A stretch of 55,403 bases of DNA from RGIG3013 sp045538935 (lineage in GTDB: Bacteria > Bacillota > Clostridia > Oscillospirales > Acutalibacteraceae): positions 1 through 55,403 of the forward strand of contig JAZQEI010000012.1 of assembly GCA_045538935.1 (NCBI GenBank), written 5' to 3'. Made by a program: the position numbers and the translations under genes. The notes below the pieces were generated by a model. That model worked only from the letters and a program-made list of their open reading frames with translations, ran no database searches and was not told the DNA's origin. Shown here piece after piece: positions 15,333 through 24,519 of the stretch. Position 1 is the first letter of the stretch, and each line of letters opens with the position of its first letter.

Positions 15333-18128
15333 TTATACGAAACATAAGGGTTCGCTGTTAGCGCTGTTTTCATCTAGCTTTGCGCCTAAAACATATATAG
15401 GTGCACCGGTAAGTGGAACACGTGCAACACCATGACGTGCTTTGGAAATTGTTTTCTTGCCCATTTCGTCCACCAACGTCACGTGGTCGTTTTCTGTTCT
15501 AACGAGTATCCACTGTGTATCTTTCCATTGGTTTTGCCACGGCATTGTAGGCTCACGCTTGGCGGTATTAAGATGGGTGTTGTTTTCAACTTCGCCAAGG
15601 TCGTTTGGTAGTTTTGTGCGTAAAGACCAAGCAACCAAAACATCGCCATGCTCTTTAGTGGTTGCGGTAAAGGCTCTTACGTGGTTTTTTGAATACTCAA
15701 AGTTTTCGTAAATGCGGTCGGCACTTTCTAATACTCTGGTCATGGTAGCATAGGTAAGAGCAGCAGGCTTTGGTAAAATTCTGCCGTAGTAGTCGGGCAT
15801 ATAGAAATAACCAAAGTGATATTCCATATCACCGGGTAGCGTACCAAGGCCCGAACCTGAAATGTCGTAGAAGCAGTATGCTGCGGCATGCTCTGCTCCG
15901 TATGCAAGACAAAGAATATATGTGCGGTCGTTGTAGTTTGCCTGAGTTCTTAGGTCTACACAGGTATCAAACTTGGCGGTCTGGTAACCCATTTCGTTAA
16001 CCTGCCAAGGCTTTTCACCGTATTTTCTAATGGCATCTACAGTTCTAATAAGTCCGCCCTCGGTGCTCCATACATGGTCTAGTCTTTCGGGGCATTCGGG
16101 AGAATATGGGATACCATAAACGTGAACGCTCATTTTATCAATTCTATCCCAAAGACCTTTTTTGTAAATGTAGTCGTACCACTCGGTTTGACCTGCCGAA
16201 ATACCGCTGTGCATTAAAGTTTTGCCGTGCTTTCGGCATGCAGCCTCAAGCGGCTCGAAGAACTTCATAAATTCTTGGTAGCATTCTTCCATTGGTGCTT
16301 TGCGCATAAAGCTACCGCCGTTAATTTCATTACCGGCCATACACTCTGTGAAAAACTGACCAAAGTTTATAATTTGGTCTTCGTTGGAGCCGTGGGCTAC
16401 AACTCTAATACCTTTTTCTTTTGCAAGCTTGCAGTATTTAAGGCTTATATCGTATTCGCTACATTCATGAGCAAGTTTAGGATTGCCTGCTATAAAGCCG
16501 CCGCGTGTTACTGCAACGCCAATTTTGTTGCAAAGCGAGAAGCTGTCTGAGAAAGGAATAGAGCGGTTGGGGTGAATTTGAACAATACCAAACTTGCTTG
16601 TGGCATTGTATTTGTATTCGTAATTATCTAGTAAAGCAAACGAATAATAATCGCGATAGGTGTGTTTTTTGCTTTGAACCATAAAGTTAATAAAGAACAT
16701 TCCGTAGCCGTGTTTTGTGGTATTAACATTTATAACGCGGTTAATTTCACCCTTTGCAGCAAGCACTTCGTCGTAAAACTCGCCGGTTTCTAAAACCTTG
16801 CCGTAGTAATCGCGAATGTCGTACTTAATGCTTACCACAGTATCTTCTTTTATAAGATTGGTAACGTTAAGGTTTAAATCTACAGTATCGCGAACAAAAA
16901 GAGTAGAATTATCATCATTTTCTATTACGGGTGCAATACCTGCAGCAAAGTCGGAATTTTTACCCTCAAATATAGAAATATAATCTACGTTTTCAGTTGT
17001 TCTGCGGTCTGCTAAAACTAAATCATAAGTAAGGGTGTAATCCAAATTGTTGGTATCACCAAAGAAAGTGCATAAATTCTCTTTTGGATAGCAATTATGG
17101 TAGTTCCAAAGATTTAGCGGAATATCGCCGCGGTTAAAGGTGTAAACCCTGTGATTTTTGTCGATAGTGTTGGCAATACTCCAACACTCTGTGTAGCGGT
17201 AGGGGAAGTCGTTATTAACTGGGTAACGCCAGTCGAAATTTAAAGAATTGTAAGAATCTACTAATTCATTTAAAAACTCGCGCTTTAAGTAAGAGCGGTA
17301 CAAACCGCTGATTAATGTTACATCACCGCTATATTTGGCGTTTACTGCAACCGAAATGCAGTTTTCGTTAAATGTATATTTTGTTTTTATTACGGCACCC
17401 TTAGCAGTACCGCCTGCTTCGTAGCTTACTTCAACACCGTTTTCACACTTTTCAAAGCCTAAAAGCTTGCCGCCTTCAATGCCTACATTACCGTTAGAAT
17501 CGAAAATATTAAAAGATCCGCCGCCGGCTAAAACATCAATATAGCCGCCTTTTTCCTTGTAAGCGATAATCTCTTTATTATCTTTTGTAATGGCGTAAGC
17601 ATAACGGTCATTCTCGAAGAAAAACTTAGCGGTTTTTTTATCTATGCCCGACTTATTTGTGGGCAACTCTAAATCGGTATCTACCTTGCCGTAATAATCG
17701 CTTGAGCGTGTCTTTGCCGGAGTGGGAGCGGCACCTTCAAAATCAAAATTGGAAAAGTTGTGGTTTTTGCCTTCTCCAACCGGCAATTTCCAGTTGTAAT
17801 TATTGGCAGGTGAGCCTATTTTATATGCTACAACCGAAAGAGGTTCGGTAGCGTATAGGTATTCTTCACCGCATTTTACGGTGGCTTCTACAAGATAGTT
17901 GCCAAGCTTTAAATCGTTAAAATAAAACTCTAAATTATCGAGCCTTATTGCAAGGGTTTTTCTGCGATTATACTCTTTTTTATATGTGTGGTCGGCAGAG
18001 GTAACGGTAACACAAATGTCGGCAGTTTCGTTTTTATAACCCGTAAAAATATCTAGGTTGACCATAATGCGCTCATCAATGCTATACACATAGCCACTGT
18101 CGGTATTTGTTAAAATCTTAAGTTCCAT
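15333..18128 (-). CDS. Large putative cytosolic glycoside hydrolase, clan GH-A-like (paralogue B)
   Basis: 931 residues, colinear with paralogue A over its whole length. It differs by a longer strand-1 loop (an insert with HECSEYDISLKYCKLAKEKG) and a short extra C-terminal tail. The two catalytic candidates are kept: AGNEIN and WQVNEMGY. The DVLAGGG and YPYRYTE-type segments of the sandwich modules are nearly invariant among the three copies. It follows paralogue C by 17 bases with a GGGAGCAAAGG ribosome site, so B and C share a transcript. As with A, no signal peptide is present and the substrate is unknown. Confidence 0.68.
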   Translation of the reverse strand: MELKILTNTDSGYVYSIDERIMVNLDIFTGYKNETADICVTVTSADHTYKKEYNRRKTLAIRLDNLEFYFNDLKLGNYLVEATVKCGEEYLYATEPLSVVAYKIGSPANNYNWKLPVGEGKNHNFSNFDFEGAAPTPAKTRSSDYYGKVDTDLELPTNKSGIDKKTAKFFFENDRYAYAITKDNKEIIAYKEKGGYIDVLAGGGSFNIFDSNGNVGIEGGKLLGFEKCENGVEVSYEAGGTAKGAVIKTKYTFNENCISVAVNAKYSGDVTLISGLYRSYLKREFLNELVDSYNSLNFDWRYPVNNDFPYRYTECWSIANTIDKNHRVYTFNRGDIPLNLWNYHNCYPKENLCTFFGDTNNLDYTLTYDLVLADRRTTENVDYISIFEGKNSDFAAGIAPVIENDDNSTLFVRDTVDLNLNVTNLIKEDTVVSIKYDIRDYYGKVLETGEFYDEVLAAKGEINRVINVNTTKHGYGMFFINFMVQSKKHTYRDYYSFALLDNYEYKYNATSKFGIVQIHPNRSIPFSDSFSLCNKIGVAVTRGGFIAGNPKLAHECSEYDISLKYCKLAKEKGIRVVAHGSNEDQIINFGQFFTECMAGNEINGGSFMRKAPMEECYQEFMKFFEPLEAACRKHGKTLMHSGISAGQTEWYDYIYKKGLWDRIDKMSVHVYGIPYSPECPERLDHVWSTEGGLIRTVDAIRKYGEKPWQVNEMGYQTAKFDTCVDLRTQANYNDRTYILCLAYGAEHAAAYCFYDISGSGLGTLPGDMEYHFGYFYMPDYYGRILPKPAALTYATMTRVLESADRIYENFEYSKNHVRAFTATTKEHGDVLVAWSLRTKLPNDLGEVENNTHLNTAKREPTMPWQNQWKDTQWILVRTENDHVTLVDEMGKKTISKARHGVARVPLTGAPIYVLGAKLDENSANSEPLCFV

Positions 18129-18145
18129 ACCTTTGCTCCCTTAAT

Positions 18146-20878
18146 TTAAAGTTTAGCGCCAAGAACACAAACAGGTGCGCCTGTAAGCGGAATTCTTGCT
18201 TTGCCTAAATGTGCAGGGTACTGTGTTTTTTTGCCCATAAGATCTACTGTAAAGACACTGTCGCTGTCAGTGTTAACCCATATCCATTCGGTGCCTTTCC
18301 ACTGGTTTTGCCATGGCATTGTAGGCTCGCGTCTTGCTGTGTTGTAGTAAGAGCAGTTTTCTACATCACCTATGTCGTTAGGTAGCCTTGAGCAGTTAGA
18401 CCAGACAATCAAAACATCTCCGTGCTCATCGGTCTTTGCAGTATATGCCTTAACTGTTCCAACCGAGAGTTCATTGTTTTCGGTTATGCTCTGAGTGCTT
18501 TCCATAAGTCTGGTAAAGAATGCAAATGTAACACCCGATGGCTTGGGTAAAACTCTGCCGTAGCAGTCGGGCATATAGAAATGACCGAAGTGATGTTCGT
18601 TATCGCTTATACTTGTACCAAAGCCGGATCCTGAGAAATCGTAAAAACCGTAAGCCGCAGAAAATTCTGCGCCGTAGGCTACACAAAGTATGTGTGAGCG
18701 AATGTTATAATCTGCTTGAGTTCTTAAATCTACACAAGCATCTTGTCTACCGGTGTGATAGCCCATTTCGTTAATCTGGAATGGTTTTTTACCGTATTTA
18801 TTAAGGGCGTCAACCGTTCTTCTAAGACCGCCCTCGGTGCTCCACATATCGTCCATTCGCTCAGGACATTCGGGCGAGTAAGGTATGCCGTAAACGTGAA
18901 CCGAGAATTTATCTATTTTGTCCCAAATGCCTTTTTCGTAAATGGCATCAAACCACTCGGTTTGCGCCGCCGATATACCGGCTGAAACCAACTGTTTGCC
19001 ATGTCTGTCGCAGCTTTCTCTTAATGGAAGGAAATATGTGTTGTAATAAAGGTCGAAGCGTTCTTCAATAGGCACGCCACCCCAGAAGCTTGCAAGATTA
19101 ATTTCGTTACCATAAAGGCACTGATCAAAATACTGTCCGAATTCCTTAATTCTTTCTTCGGTTGAGCCGCTGCCCAAAATTTTAACCCCATCATCTTTAT
19201 ACTTTTGCAAATATTCGTGATAAGGTCCGCCGTCGTTGGTGAAAAATGCGCATCTTAAGGCCGCATTACCTACCTTTGTACTAATAGAATAGCTGTCTGC
19301 AAACGGCACCCAACTATCGGGAAGAACCTGGCATATACTAAACGGACTTGTTTTATTGTATTTGTATTGGTAAGCATTTAAAAGCGCAAATGGATAATAC
19401 TCTCTATAGGTATGTTTACTGCTTTTAACGGTAAGATTTACAAAGAACATTCCGTAACCGTGAGTTTTTGCATCTACATGTAATTCGCGGTTAATACTGC
19501 CGTCTTTCTTTATTTGTTGACCGCTAAACTCACCAATGTCAATTATATTGCCATAGTAATCTCTCAAATCGTATCTAATTGCAACAACAACATCTTCTTT
19601 TACAAGGTTAGTAACGTTAATGTTTAAATCGAGTGAGTCACGAACAAATAGGGTAGAAATATCATCGTTGTCTATAATTGGTGCAATACCTGCCGCAAAA
19701 TCGGACTGTTTGCCTTCAAAAAGGGAAATATAGTCGGTATCTATGTTGCGGCGTCTGTCGGCTAAAACTAAATCATAGTGATGAGTGTAGTCGATGTTTT
19801 TGCTGGGCTCAAAATATGTAAATAAATTTTTAGTTTTACCACTTACGGCATAGTTCCATATTCTTAGCGGAATGTCACCACGGGTATAGGTGTAAACTCT
19901 GTGGTTTTTATCGAGCGCGTGGGCAACTATCCAACTTTCTGTATAGCGGTATGGATAGTCGTTATCGGTCGGATATCTCCAGTCAAAATTCACCGGAGCA
20001 GCATAGTCTATAGGCTCGTTTAAAAATACTCGCTCTAGCCTTGAATTATCGTGTTTAACTAGCTTTTTACCGCTGTATTTAACGTTTGCAAAAACGCTTA
20101 TAGAGTTATCGAAGAATTTATACTGAGTTTGGCAAACAGCGCCTTTATCATCGCTTTCAACATTGTAGGTTACTACAACGCAGTCTTTAGCGCTTTTGAA
20201 TGATTTAACCTCTTTAGTAAGCAAAGCGGTCTCACCATCTTCATTTTTAATGTTAAAATTACCACCACCGGCTAAAACATCTATATATCCGTCATTCTCT
20301 TTGTAGGCAATAACTTCGTTGTTGTCGGCAGTTATTGCATAAATGTAGCGGTCGTTTTCGTAAATATATTTTGCATTAGCGCCAATTTTAGAGTTTTTAG
20401 CGCTAAGCTCTAAATCGGTACTTACCTTGTTATGATAGTTCGATGAATTTTTAACCGATGGAGTAGGTATATCTTCACCGTAATAAGAGTTTGCAAAATT
20501 TTGCTCACTAATACAGCCTACTTCTAATCTGCGATTGTAACAGTCGGTAGGATTTTCAAGATTAGAGTCTAATATGGTTAGTGGTGCAGTTCTTGTAATG
20601 TTAATGTCGTCGGCCTTTAATGTGGCGGTAACCAAGAAATTACCTGCTTTTAGCTCATCAAAGAAAAATTCTAATGTGTCGCAGTTGCCAGAAACTGTGC
20701 GGCTAACAGATTTTGTTAGATTAACCTTTTTGTCTAATGAGCAAACATTCACATCAATATTTGTCTTTTTAAACAACCTAACGGCCGGGTCTACTACATC
20801 TATACAAACAATTGGTGTTTGGTCAGCGCAGTAAGAATAGTTTCCGTTTTGAGTACCCTTAAAAATAATGTCTAACAT
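18146..20878 (-). CDS. Large putative cytosolic glycoside hydrolase, clan GH-A-like (paralogue C)
   Basis: 910 residues and the most diverged of the three, above all in the first 130 residues, but colinear with A and B. The motifs YGNEIN and FQINEMGYHT keep both catalytic glutamates, and the HVYGIPYSPECPE stretch is identical in all three. It is the promoter-proximal gene of the C-B operon. Retention of the active-site residues in three long copies suggests different but related substrates and not redundancy. A function beyond glycosidase-like cannot be supported. Confidence 0.68.
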   Translation of the reverse strand: MLDIIFKGTQNGNYSYCADQTPIVCIDVVDPAVRLFKKTNIDVNVCSLDKKVNLTKSVSRTVSGNCDTLEFFFDELKAGNFLVTATLKADDINITRTAPLTILDSNLENPTDCYNRRLEVGCISEQNFANSYYGEDIPTPSVKNSSNYHNKVSTDLELSAKNSKIGANAKYIYENDRYIYAITADNNEVIAYKENDGYIDVLAGGGNFNIKNEDGETALLTKEVKSFKSAKDCVVVTYNVESDDKGAVCQTQYKFFDNSISVFANVKYSGKKLVKHDNSRLERVFLNEPIDYAAPVNFDWRYPTDNDYPYRYTESWIVAHALDKNHRVYTYTRGDIPLRIWNYAVSGKTKNLFTYFEPSKNIDYTHHYDLVLADRRRNIDTDYISLFEGKQSDFAAGIAPIIDNDDISTLFVRDSLDLNINVTNLVKEDVVVAIRYDLRDYYGNIIDIGEFSGQQIKKDGSINRELHVDAKTHGYGMFFVNLTVKSSKHTYREYYPFALLNAYQYKYNKTSPFSICQVLPDSWVPFADSYSISTKVGNAALRCAFFTNDGGPYHEYLQKYKDDGVKILGSGSTEERIKEFGQYFDQCLYGNEINLASFWGGVPIEERFDLYYNTYFLPLRESCDRHGKQLVSAGISAAQTEWFDAIYEKGIWDKIDKFSVHVYGIPYSPECPERMDDMWSTEGGLRRTVDALNKYGKKPFQINEMGYHTGRQDACVDLRTQADYNIRSHILCVAYGAEFSAAYGFYDFSGSGFGTSISDNEHHFGHFYMPDCYGRVLPKPSGVTFAFFTRLMESTQSITENNELSVGTVKAYTAKTDEHGDVLIVWSNCSRLPNDIGDVENCSYYNTARREPTMPWQNQWKGTEWIWVNTDSDSVFTVDLMGKKTQYPAHLGKARIPLTGAPVCVLGAKL

Positions 20879-20917
20879 AAAAATACCTCTTTTTTAGGAA
20901 AATGCCCTCTCAATGTG

Positions 20918-20946
20918 ATTTTACAAGATAAATGCACAAAAATCAA
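20918..20946 (-). promoter_or_regulatory. Promoter of the paralogue C-B operon
   Basis: Minus strand TTGATT, 17 bases, TAAAAT, about 35 bases before the ATG. The sequence upstream to the queT terminator is AT-rich with nothing else recognisable. Confidence 0.68.
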
Positions 20947-21043
20947 TACAAAATATTGAAATATTTTTATACACTATTAACATTGTAAAACAAAGAAAAG
21001 TTAATGTAAATACGAAATAAGACAAATATCTTTGATTTTGGGC

Positions 21044-21074
21044 AAAAAATAAAGCTCTGCAAAAGCAGAGCTTT
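21044..21074 (-). terminator. Terminator of queT
   Basis: AAAGCTCTGC pairs perfectly with GCAGAGCTTT, followed on the minus strand by ATTTTTT. It ends the isc-queT transcript. Confidence 0.87.
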
Positions 21075-21077
21075 AAC

Positions 21078-21593
21078 TTAACTTAAAATTTTATTTAGAA
21101 ATTTCGATTTTTGGCAAAACAAATACAGGGGAAGTCCAAGTATAAATATTACCGCACCTTCGCCAATAAAAACCTCTAAAAAGGTTATTGTAAGTAGTGG
21201 CCAAAACTCGCCATCAACTAAAAGTGCTACCTCAACCCCAACGAGTAAAGCGTTAAATAAAACAGGAAACATAAGGCTTAAAAATGGAATACCCTTTATG
21301 GTAATTTTTCTGCATTTATTTGTTAAAATACCCGCAATAATGGTTGCGGCAGTACCAAACAAAATGTCGTAAAAGCCAAACGGACTTGCTAAATTACCTA
21401 AAATACAGCCGACTGCAAGACCAATGACCGACCACCCTGAAAAGAGCGGCAGAACACATAATGCTTCCGACAACCTAAACTGAATAGCGCCATACGCTAA
21501 ACCCAGTGCGCCCGAAAGGTAGGTGAGTACCGTATAAGCCGCGGCAATAACCGCACCTATACAAAGGCGCTGTAAAGATATTTTCTTGTTCAT
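21078..21593 (-). CDS. queT: Queuosine precursor transporter QueT
   Basis: 171 residues with five to six hydrophobic segments. The motif AYGAIQFRLSEALCVLPLF is characteristic of QueT, the substrate-binding (S) component of an ECF transporter importing a queuosine precursor (preQ0 or preQ1). It works with the shared EcfA/EcfT energising module, which is not in this window. A preQ1-I riboswitch directly upstream supports the assignment independently. The ATG follows AAGGAG. It lies downstream of iscU on the same strand. Confidence 0.93.
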   Translation of the reverse strand: MNKKISLQRLCIGAVIAAAYTVLTYLSGALGLAYGAIQFRLSEALCVLPLFSGWSVIGLAVGCILGNLASPFGFYDILFGTAATIIAGILTNKCRKITIKGIPFLSLMFPVLFNALLVGVEVALLVDGEFWPLLTITFLEVFIGEGAVIFILGLPLYLFCQKSKFLNKILS

Positions 21594-21624
21594 TTTAATT
21601 CTCCTTTTACGGCGGGGAATACCG

Positions 21625-21661
21625 CTTAGTTTTATTTATAGTCAGGATTTTGCGAACTGAC
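21625..21661 (-). ncRNA. preQ1-I riboswitch of queT
   Basis: On the minus strand GTCAG pairs with CTGAC around an 11-base loop beginning TTCG and ending in C. The A-rich tail ATAAATAAAACTAAG follows, the signature of the preQ1-I H-type pseudoknot. A GCGG/CCGC hairpin then separates it from the AAGGAG site. With no clear T-run, control of translation or of a short hairpin is more likely than classical termination. It sits only about 28 bases after the iscU stop. Confidence 0.9.
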
Positions 21662-21689
21662 ATAATCTGTTAATATGTTATATGGCCCA

Positions 21690-22130
21690 TTAATCTTCCG
21701 AGCAAGACTCACAATGATCGTGGTCGCACTCGGTTATTTTGCCAACAATAGGCTCGGGATCAATGCCGTTTTTACGGTAGTAATCAGAAAGTGCCGCCTT
21801 AATTGCTTGCTCAGCAAGCACCGAGCAGTGAATTTTATGTGCCGGAAGTCCGCCAAGAGCCTCGACAACCGCTTTATTAGAAAGCTGTAAAGCCTCTGTT
21901 AAGGTGTGACCCTTTATCATTTCGGTAGCAATAGAGGATGTTGCTATTGCTGAGCCACAGCCGTAGGTTTTAAACTTAACGTCTACAATAACAGAGTCTT
22001 TAACCTTTATATACATTTTCATAATGTCGCCGCACTTGGCATTACCAACCTCACCAATACCGTCGGCATCGGCAATTTCGCCCATGTTGCGCGGGTTCAT
22101 AAAATGGTCCATTACTTGTTCTGTGTACAT
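21690..22130 (-). CDS. iscU: Fe-S cluster assembly scaffold IscU/NifU-like
   Basis: 146 residues with the three cluster-binding cysteines in GNAKCGDIMK, YGCGSAIA and KIHCSVLAE. The Asp next to the first Cys, typical of IscU, is present. The C-terminal tail HDHCESCSED is rich in Cys and His beyond the usual length. It receives sulfur from the desulfurase encoded just upstream and passes on Fe-S clusters. It overlaps that gene by 19 bases. There is no nitrogenase context, so the housekeeping role is preferred. Confidence 0.93.
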   Translation of the reverse strand: MYTEQVMDHFMNPRNMGEIADADGIGEVGNAKCGDIMKMYIKVKDSVIVDVKFKTYGCGSAIATSSIATEMIKGHTLTEALQLSNKAVVEALGGLPAHKIHCSVLAEQAIKAALSDYYRKNGIDPEPIVGKITECDHDHCESCSED

Positions 22131-23308
22131 TTCTCGTTCTCCTTAATCTTCTCCCAAAGCGGAGACATAACTCTAAGTCTTTGCACTATTGGGTATAACT
22201 GTTCTACAATATATTTTGCATCGTCTAATGTGTTTTCTTCGCTAAACGACAGTCTTAAAGAGCCGTGCGCAATTTCGTGAGGAAGACCAATACTAAGCAA
22301 TACATGGCTGGGGTCTAATGACCCCGAAGTACATGCCGAGCCCGAAGACGCCGAAATGCCTTTAAAGTCAAGCATAAGCAGTAAAGATTCGCCCTCAATA
22401 CCTTCAAAGCACATATTTATTGTGCCCGGAATACGCTTTGTTAGATTTCCGTTTAAACGGCTACGCTCTATTTTAAGCGCGTTTTCTGTTATATAATTAC
22501 AGATTTCGGTGCAGATTTTTGTTTTATTTTCTATGTTGTTTACAGCATCGGTTATAGCGGCGCCTAAACCCACAATGCCTGCAGTGTTTTCGGTACCGGC
22601 TCTGCGTCCGAATTCTTGCGCACCGCCATGAATTAAATTATCAAGCAATATGCCGCGCCTTACATAAAGAGCGCCAACGCCTTTTGGGCCATGGAATTTA
22701 TGGGCCGAGAGCGATAACATATCAATATTATCATCAACCACGTTAACGGGCACGTTACCAATGGCCTGCACTGCATCGGTGTGGAATAAAATGCCTTTAT
22801 CTCTACAGATTTTGCCGATTTCAGCTATTGGTTGCAAGGTGCCTATTTCGTTGTTAGCATACATTATTGTGGCAAGACATGTATCTTCTCTTATTGCTGC
22901 TGCAAATTCTTCTACCCTTACAACGCCGTCAGAATGAACATCTAAGAGAGTAACCTCAAAGCCTTGCTTTTTTAGATAATCTAAAGTGTGGAGCACTGCG
23001 TGATGCTCGAACTTAGTAGATATTATATGTTTTTTGCCCTTTTTTGCTCCTGCATAGGCCGCGCTTTTAATGGCCCAGTTGTCTGCCTCGCTACCGCTAG
23101 AGGTAAAATAAATTTCTCTCTGTTTAGCACCAATGGCATCGGCCACTTGTTGTCTGGCGGCTTCAACGGCTTGTTTAGATTTAGAGCCTAAATTATAAAG
23201 CGATGAAGCGTTTCCGTATTCGTCGGTTAAATATGGCATCATTTTGTCTAAAACCGATTTAGAAAGCTTTGTTGTTGCCGCATTGTCGGCATAAATGAAT
23301 CTATCCAT
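22112..23308 (-). CDS. iscS: Cysteine desulfurase (IscS/NifS type)
   Basis: 398 residues of the class V aminotransferase fold. The PLP lysine lies in LSAHKFHGPKGVG, the catalytic Cys loop is SGSACTSGSLDPSHVL, and an early YADNAATT motif marks the N-terminus. It takes sulfur from cysteine for Fe-S clusters and tRNA thiolation and pairs with the overlapping iscU. Its own promoter lies at 23360-23388. A queuosine transporter at the end of the same unit ties it further to tRNA modification. Confidence 0.95.
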   Translation of the reverse strand: MDRFIYADNAATTKLSKSVLDKMMPYLTDEYGNASSLYNLGSKSKQAVEAARQQVADAIGAKQREIYFTSSGSEADNWAIKSAAYAGAKKGKKHIISTKFEHHAVLHTLDYLKKQGFEVTLLDVHSDGVVRVEEFAAAIREDTCLATIMYANNEIGTLQPIAEIGKICRDKGILFHTDAVQAIGNVPVNVVDDNIDMLSLSAHKFHGPKGVGALYVRRGILLDNLIHGGAQEFGRRAGTENTAGIVGLGAAITDAVNNIENKTKICTEICNYITENALKIERSRLNGNLTKRIPGTINMCFEGIEGESLLLMLDFKGISASSGSACTSGSLDPSHVLLSIGLPHEIAHGSLRLSFSEENTLDDAKYIVEQLYPIVQRLRVMSPLWEKIKENEKCTQNK

Positions 23309-23359
23309 TAATTTCTCCTAAAAATAATTTCAGCCGCGGGTGAAAAAACACCACCCCAT

Positions 23360-23388
23360 ATTTTATACCTAAACGTAACTTATTTCAA
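23360..23388 (-). promoter_or_regulatory. Promoter of iscS-iscU-queT
   Basis: Minus strand TTGAAA, 17 bases, TAAAAT, in the 90 bases between rnhA and iscS. No IscR-type gene or obvious operator is visible. Confidence 0.65.
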
Positions 23389-23398
23389 CTGTTTTTAA

Positions 23399-23842
23399 TT
23401 ATTTTTCGGTCAAATTTTTATAAAAATTAACCGCCAAAGTATCACAACGCTCATTCTCGGGGTGACCTGCGTGTCCTTTAACCCAAATAAACTGCACAGT
23501 ATGGGTTTTTAAAAGCGATAAAAGTTCTTCCCATAAATCAATATTTAGGGCGGGTTTTTTGTCGGCTTTTTTCCAACCGTTTTTCTGCCACCCCTCAGCC
23601 CAACCTAAAGTTATGGCATCTACAACATATTTAGAGTCGGTTGTAAGCACAACCTCGCAAGGCTCTTTTAATGCCTTTAATGCGCTAATAACAGCAGTAA
23701 GCTCCATTCGGTTGTTGGTTGTGTGCGCATCTCCGCCGCAAAGCTCTTTTTCTTTGCCATTGTATCGTAAAACCGCACCCCAGCCGCCAGGCCCCGGGTT
23801 ACCAGAGCAAGCGCCGTCAGTAAAAATTTCTATTTTTTTCAT
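23399..23842 (-). CDS. rnhA: Ribonuclease HI
   Basis: 147 residues. IFTDGACSGNPGPGGWGAVL opens the fold; the catalytic acids are Asp in that motif, Glu in NRMELTAV, Asp in TTDSKYV, and a late Asp in NERCDTLA. The enzyme degrades RNA in RNA-DNA hybrids. It lies one base after the lexA stop on the same strand, so it probably shares the LexA-controlled transcript. No separate promoter is seen. Confidence 0.96.
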   Translation of the reverse strand: MKKIEIFTDGACSGNPGPGGWGAVLRYNGKEKELCGGDAHTTNNRMELTAVISALKALKEPCEVVLTTDSKYVVDAITLGWAEGWQKNGWKKADKKPALNIDLWEELLSLLKTHTVQFIWVKGHAGHPENERCDTLAVNFYKNLTEK

Positions 23843-23843
23843 A

Positions 23844-24431
23844 TTAGTACCTTCTGTAAGAGCCTATTACCTTGCCGAGTATAGACGGATTTTCGGGGTA
23901 AATAGGGGAGTAGTCGGGGTTTTCTGGCAAGAATATTATTTGCCCGTTTTTTATAAGTAAGCGTTTAACGGTTGCCTCATCACCGTCCATACCAATAACA
24001 ATATCACCGTTTTTTGCAACTAAATCGCGGTCGGCCACAACAATATCGCCGTCTAAAATACCGGCATCGCGCATGCTTAGTCCCTCTACTCTAAGAGCAA
24101 ACAAACCACCTTTGTTGTCGGTAGGATAGGTGATGTATTCTTCAATATCTTCAACTGCCAAAATGGGTTGACCGGCTGTTACTCTTCCCAAAACGGGCAC
24201 TTGAGCAGACGAGCTTTGGCCTGCCAAAGTAATGCTTCGCGATGATTTAGAGTTTCTTACAATGTAGCCTTGCTCTTCTAAACTGTTTAATACAGCATGC
24301 ACTGTAGAGGTAGATTTTATACCGCAAGCGGTGCAAATTTCACGCACGGTTGGGGGCACACCCTCACCCAATGTTCTGACTAAAAACTTATATACTTCAA
24401 GTTGCTTTTCTAAAGGGGATTTTTTGCCCAT
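23844..24431 (-). CDS. lexA: LexA repressor
   Basis: 195 residues: a winged helix (VREICTACGIKSTSTVHAVLNSL) followed by the self-cleavage domain with the VTAG cleavage site, Ser in VEGLSMRDAG and Lys in EATVKRLL. The start is the ATG behind GGAGG; an upstream in-frame TTG would put the operator inside the gene. LexA represses SOS genes until RecA filaments trigger self-cleavage. A LexA box lies in its own leader, so it is autoregulated. rnhA follows in the same unit. Confidence 0.95.
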   Translation of the reverse strand: MGKKSPLEKQLEVYKFLVRTLGEGVPPTVREICTACGIKSTSTVHAVLNSLEEQGYIVRNSKSSRSITLAGQSSSAQVPVLGRVTAGQPILAVEDIEEYITYPTDNKGGLFALRVEGLSMRDAGILDGDIVVADRDLVAKNGDIVIGMDGDEATVKRLLIKNGQIIFLPENPDYSPIYPENPSILGKVIGSYRRY

Positions 24432-24449
24432 AAAACAACCTCCTAAAAA

Positions 24450-24463
24450 CGAACATTTATTCG
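24450..24463 (-). promoter_or_regulatory. LexA box (SOS operator)
   Basis: CGAATAAATGTTCG on the minus strand fits the Gram-positive LexA consensus CGAAC-N4-GTTCG with one mismatch. It sits just downstream of the -10 of lexA. Confidence 0.82.
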
Positions 24464-24468
24464 TTTTT

Positions 24469-24497
24469 ATTGTAGCACAGTATACTTTATTTTGCAA
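24469..24497 (-). promoter_or_regulatory. Promoter of lexA-rnhA
   Basis: Minus strand TTGCAA, 17 bases, TACAAT, followed directly by the LexA box. Confidence 0.75.
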
Positions 24498-24519
24498 CAA
24501 AAATATACAAAATTACATA

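Noticed and set aside
12612..20834. Many open frames on the plus strand opposite the three large genes
   Set aside because: They are antisense shadows of strongly coding minus-strand frames, without ribosome sites or recognisable products.
12453..20878. Recent triplication by slippage or assembly artefact
   Set aside because: The three copies differ at many residues, in loop length and in separate promoters and terminators, so they are old paralogues.
21690..23308. Nitrogen fixation nifS/nifU
   Set aside because: No nif structural genes are present; sizes and context fit general Fe-S assembly.
24432..24500. Longer LexA starting at a TTG
   Set aside because: It would place the LexA box and promoter inside the coding region; the ATG at 24431 has GGAGG.
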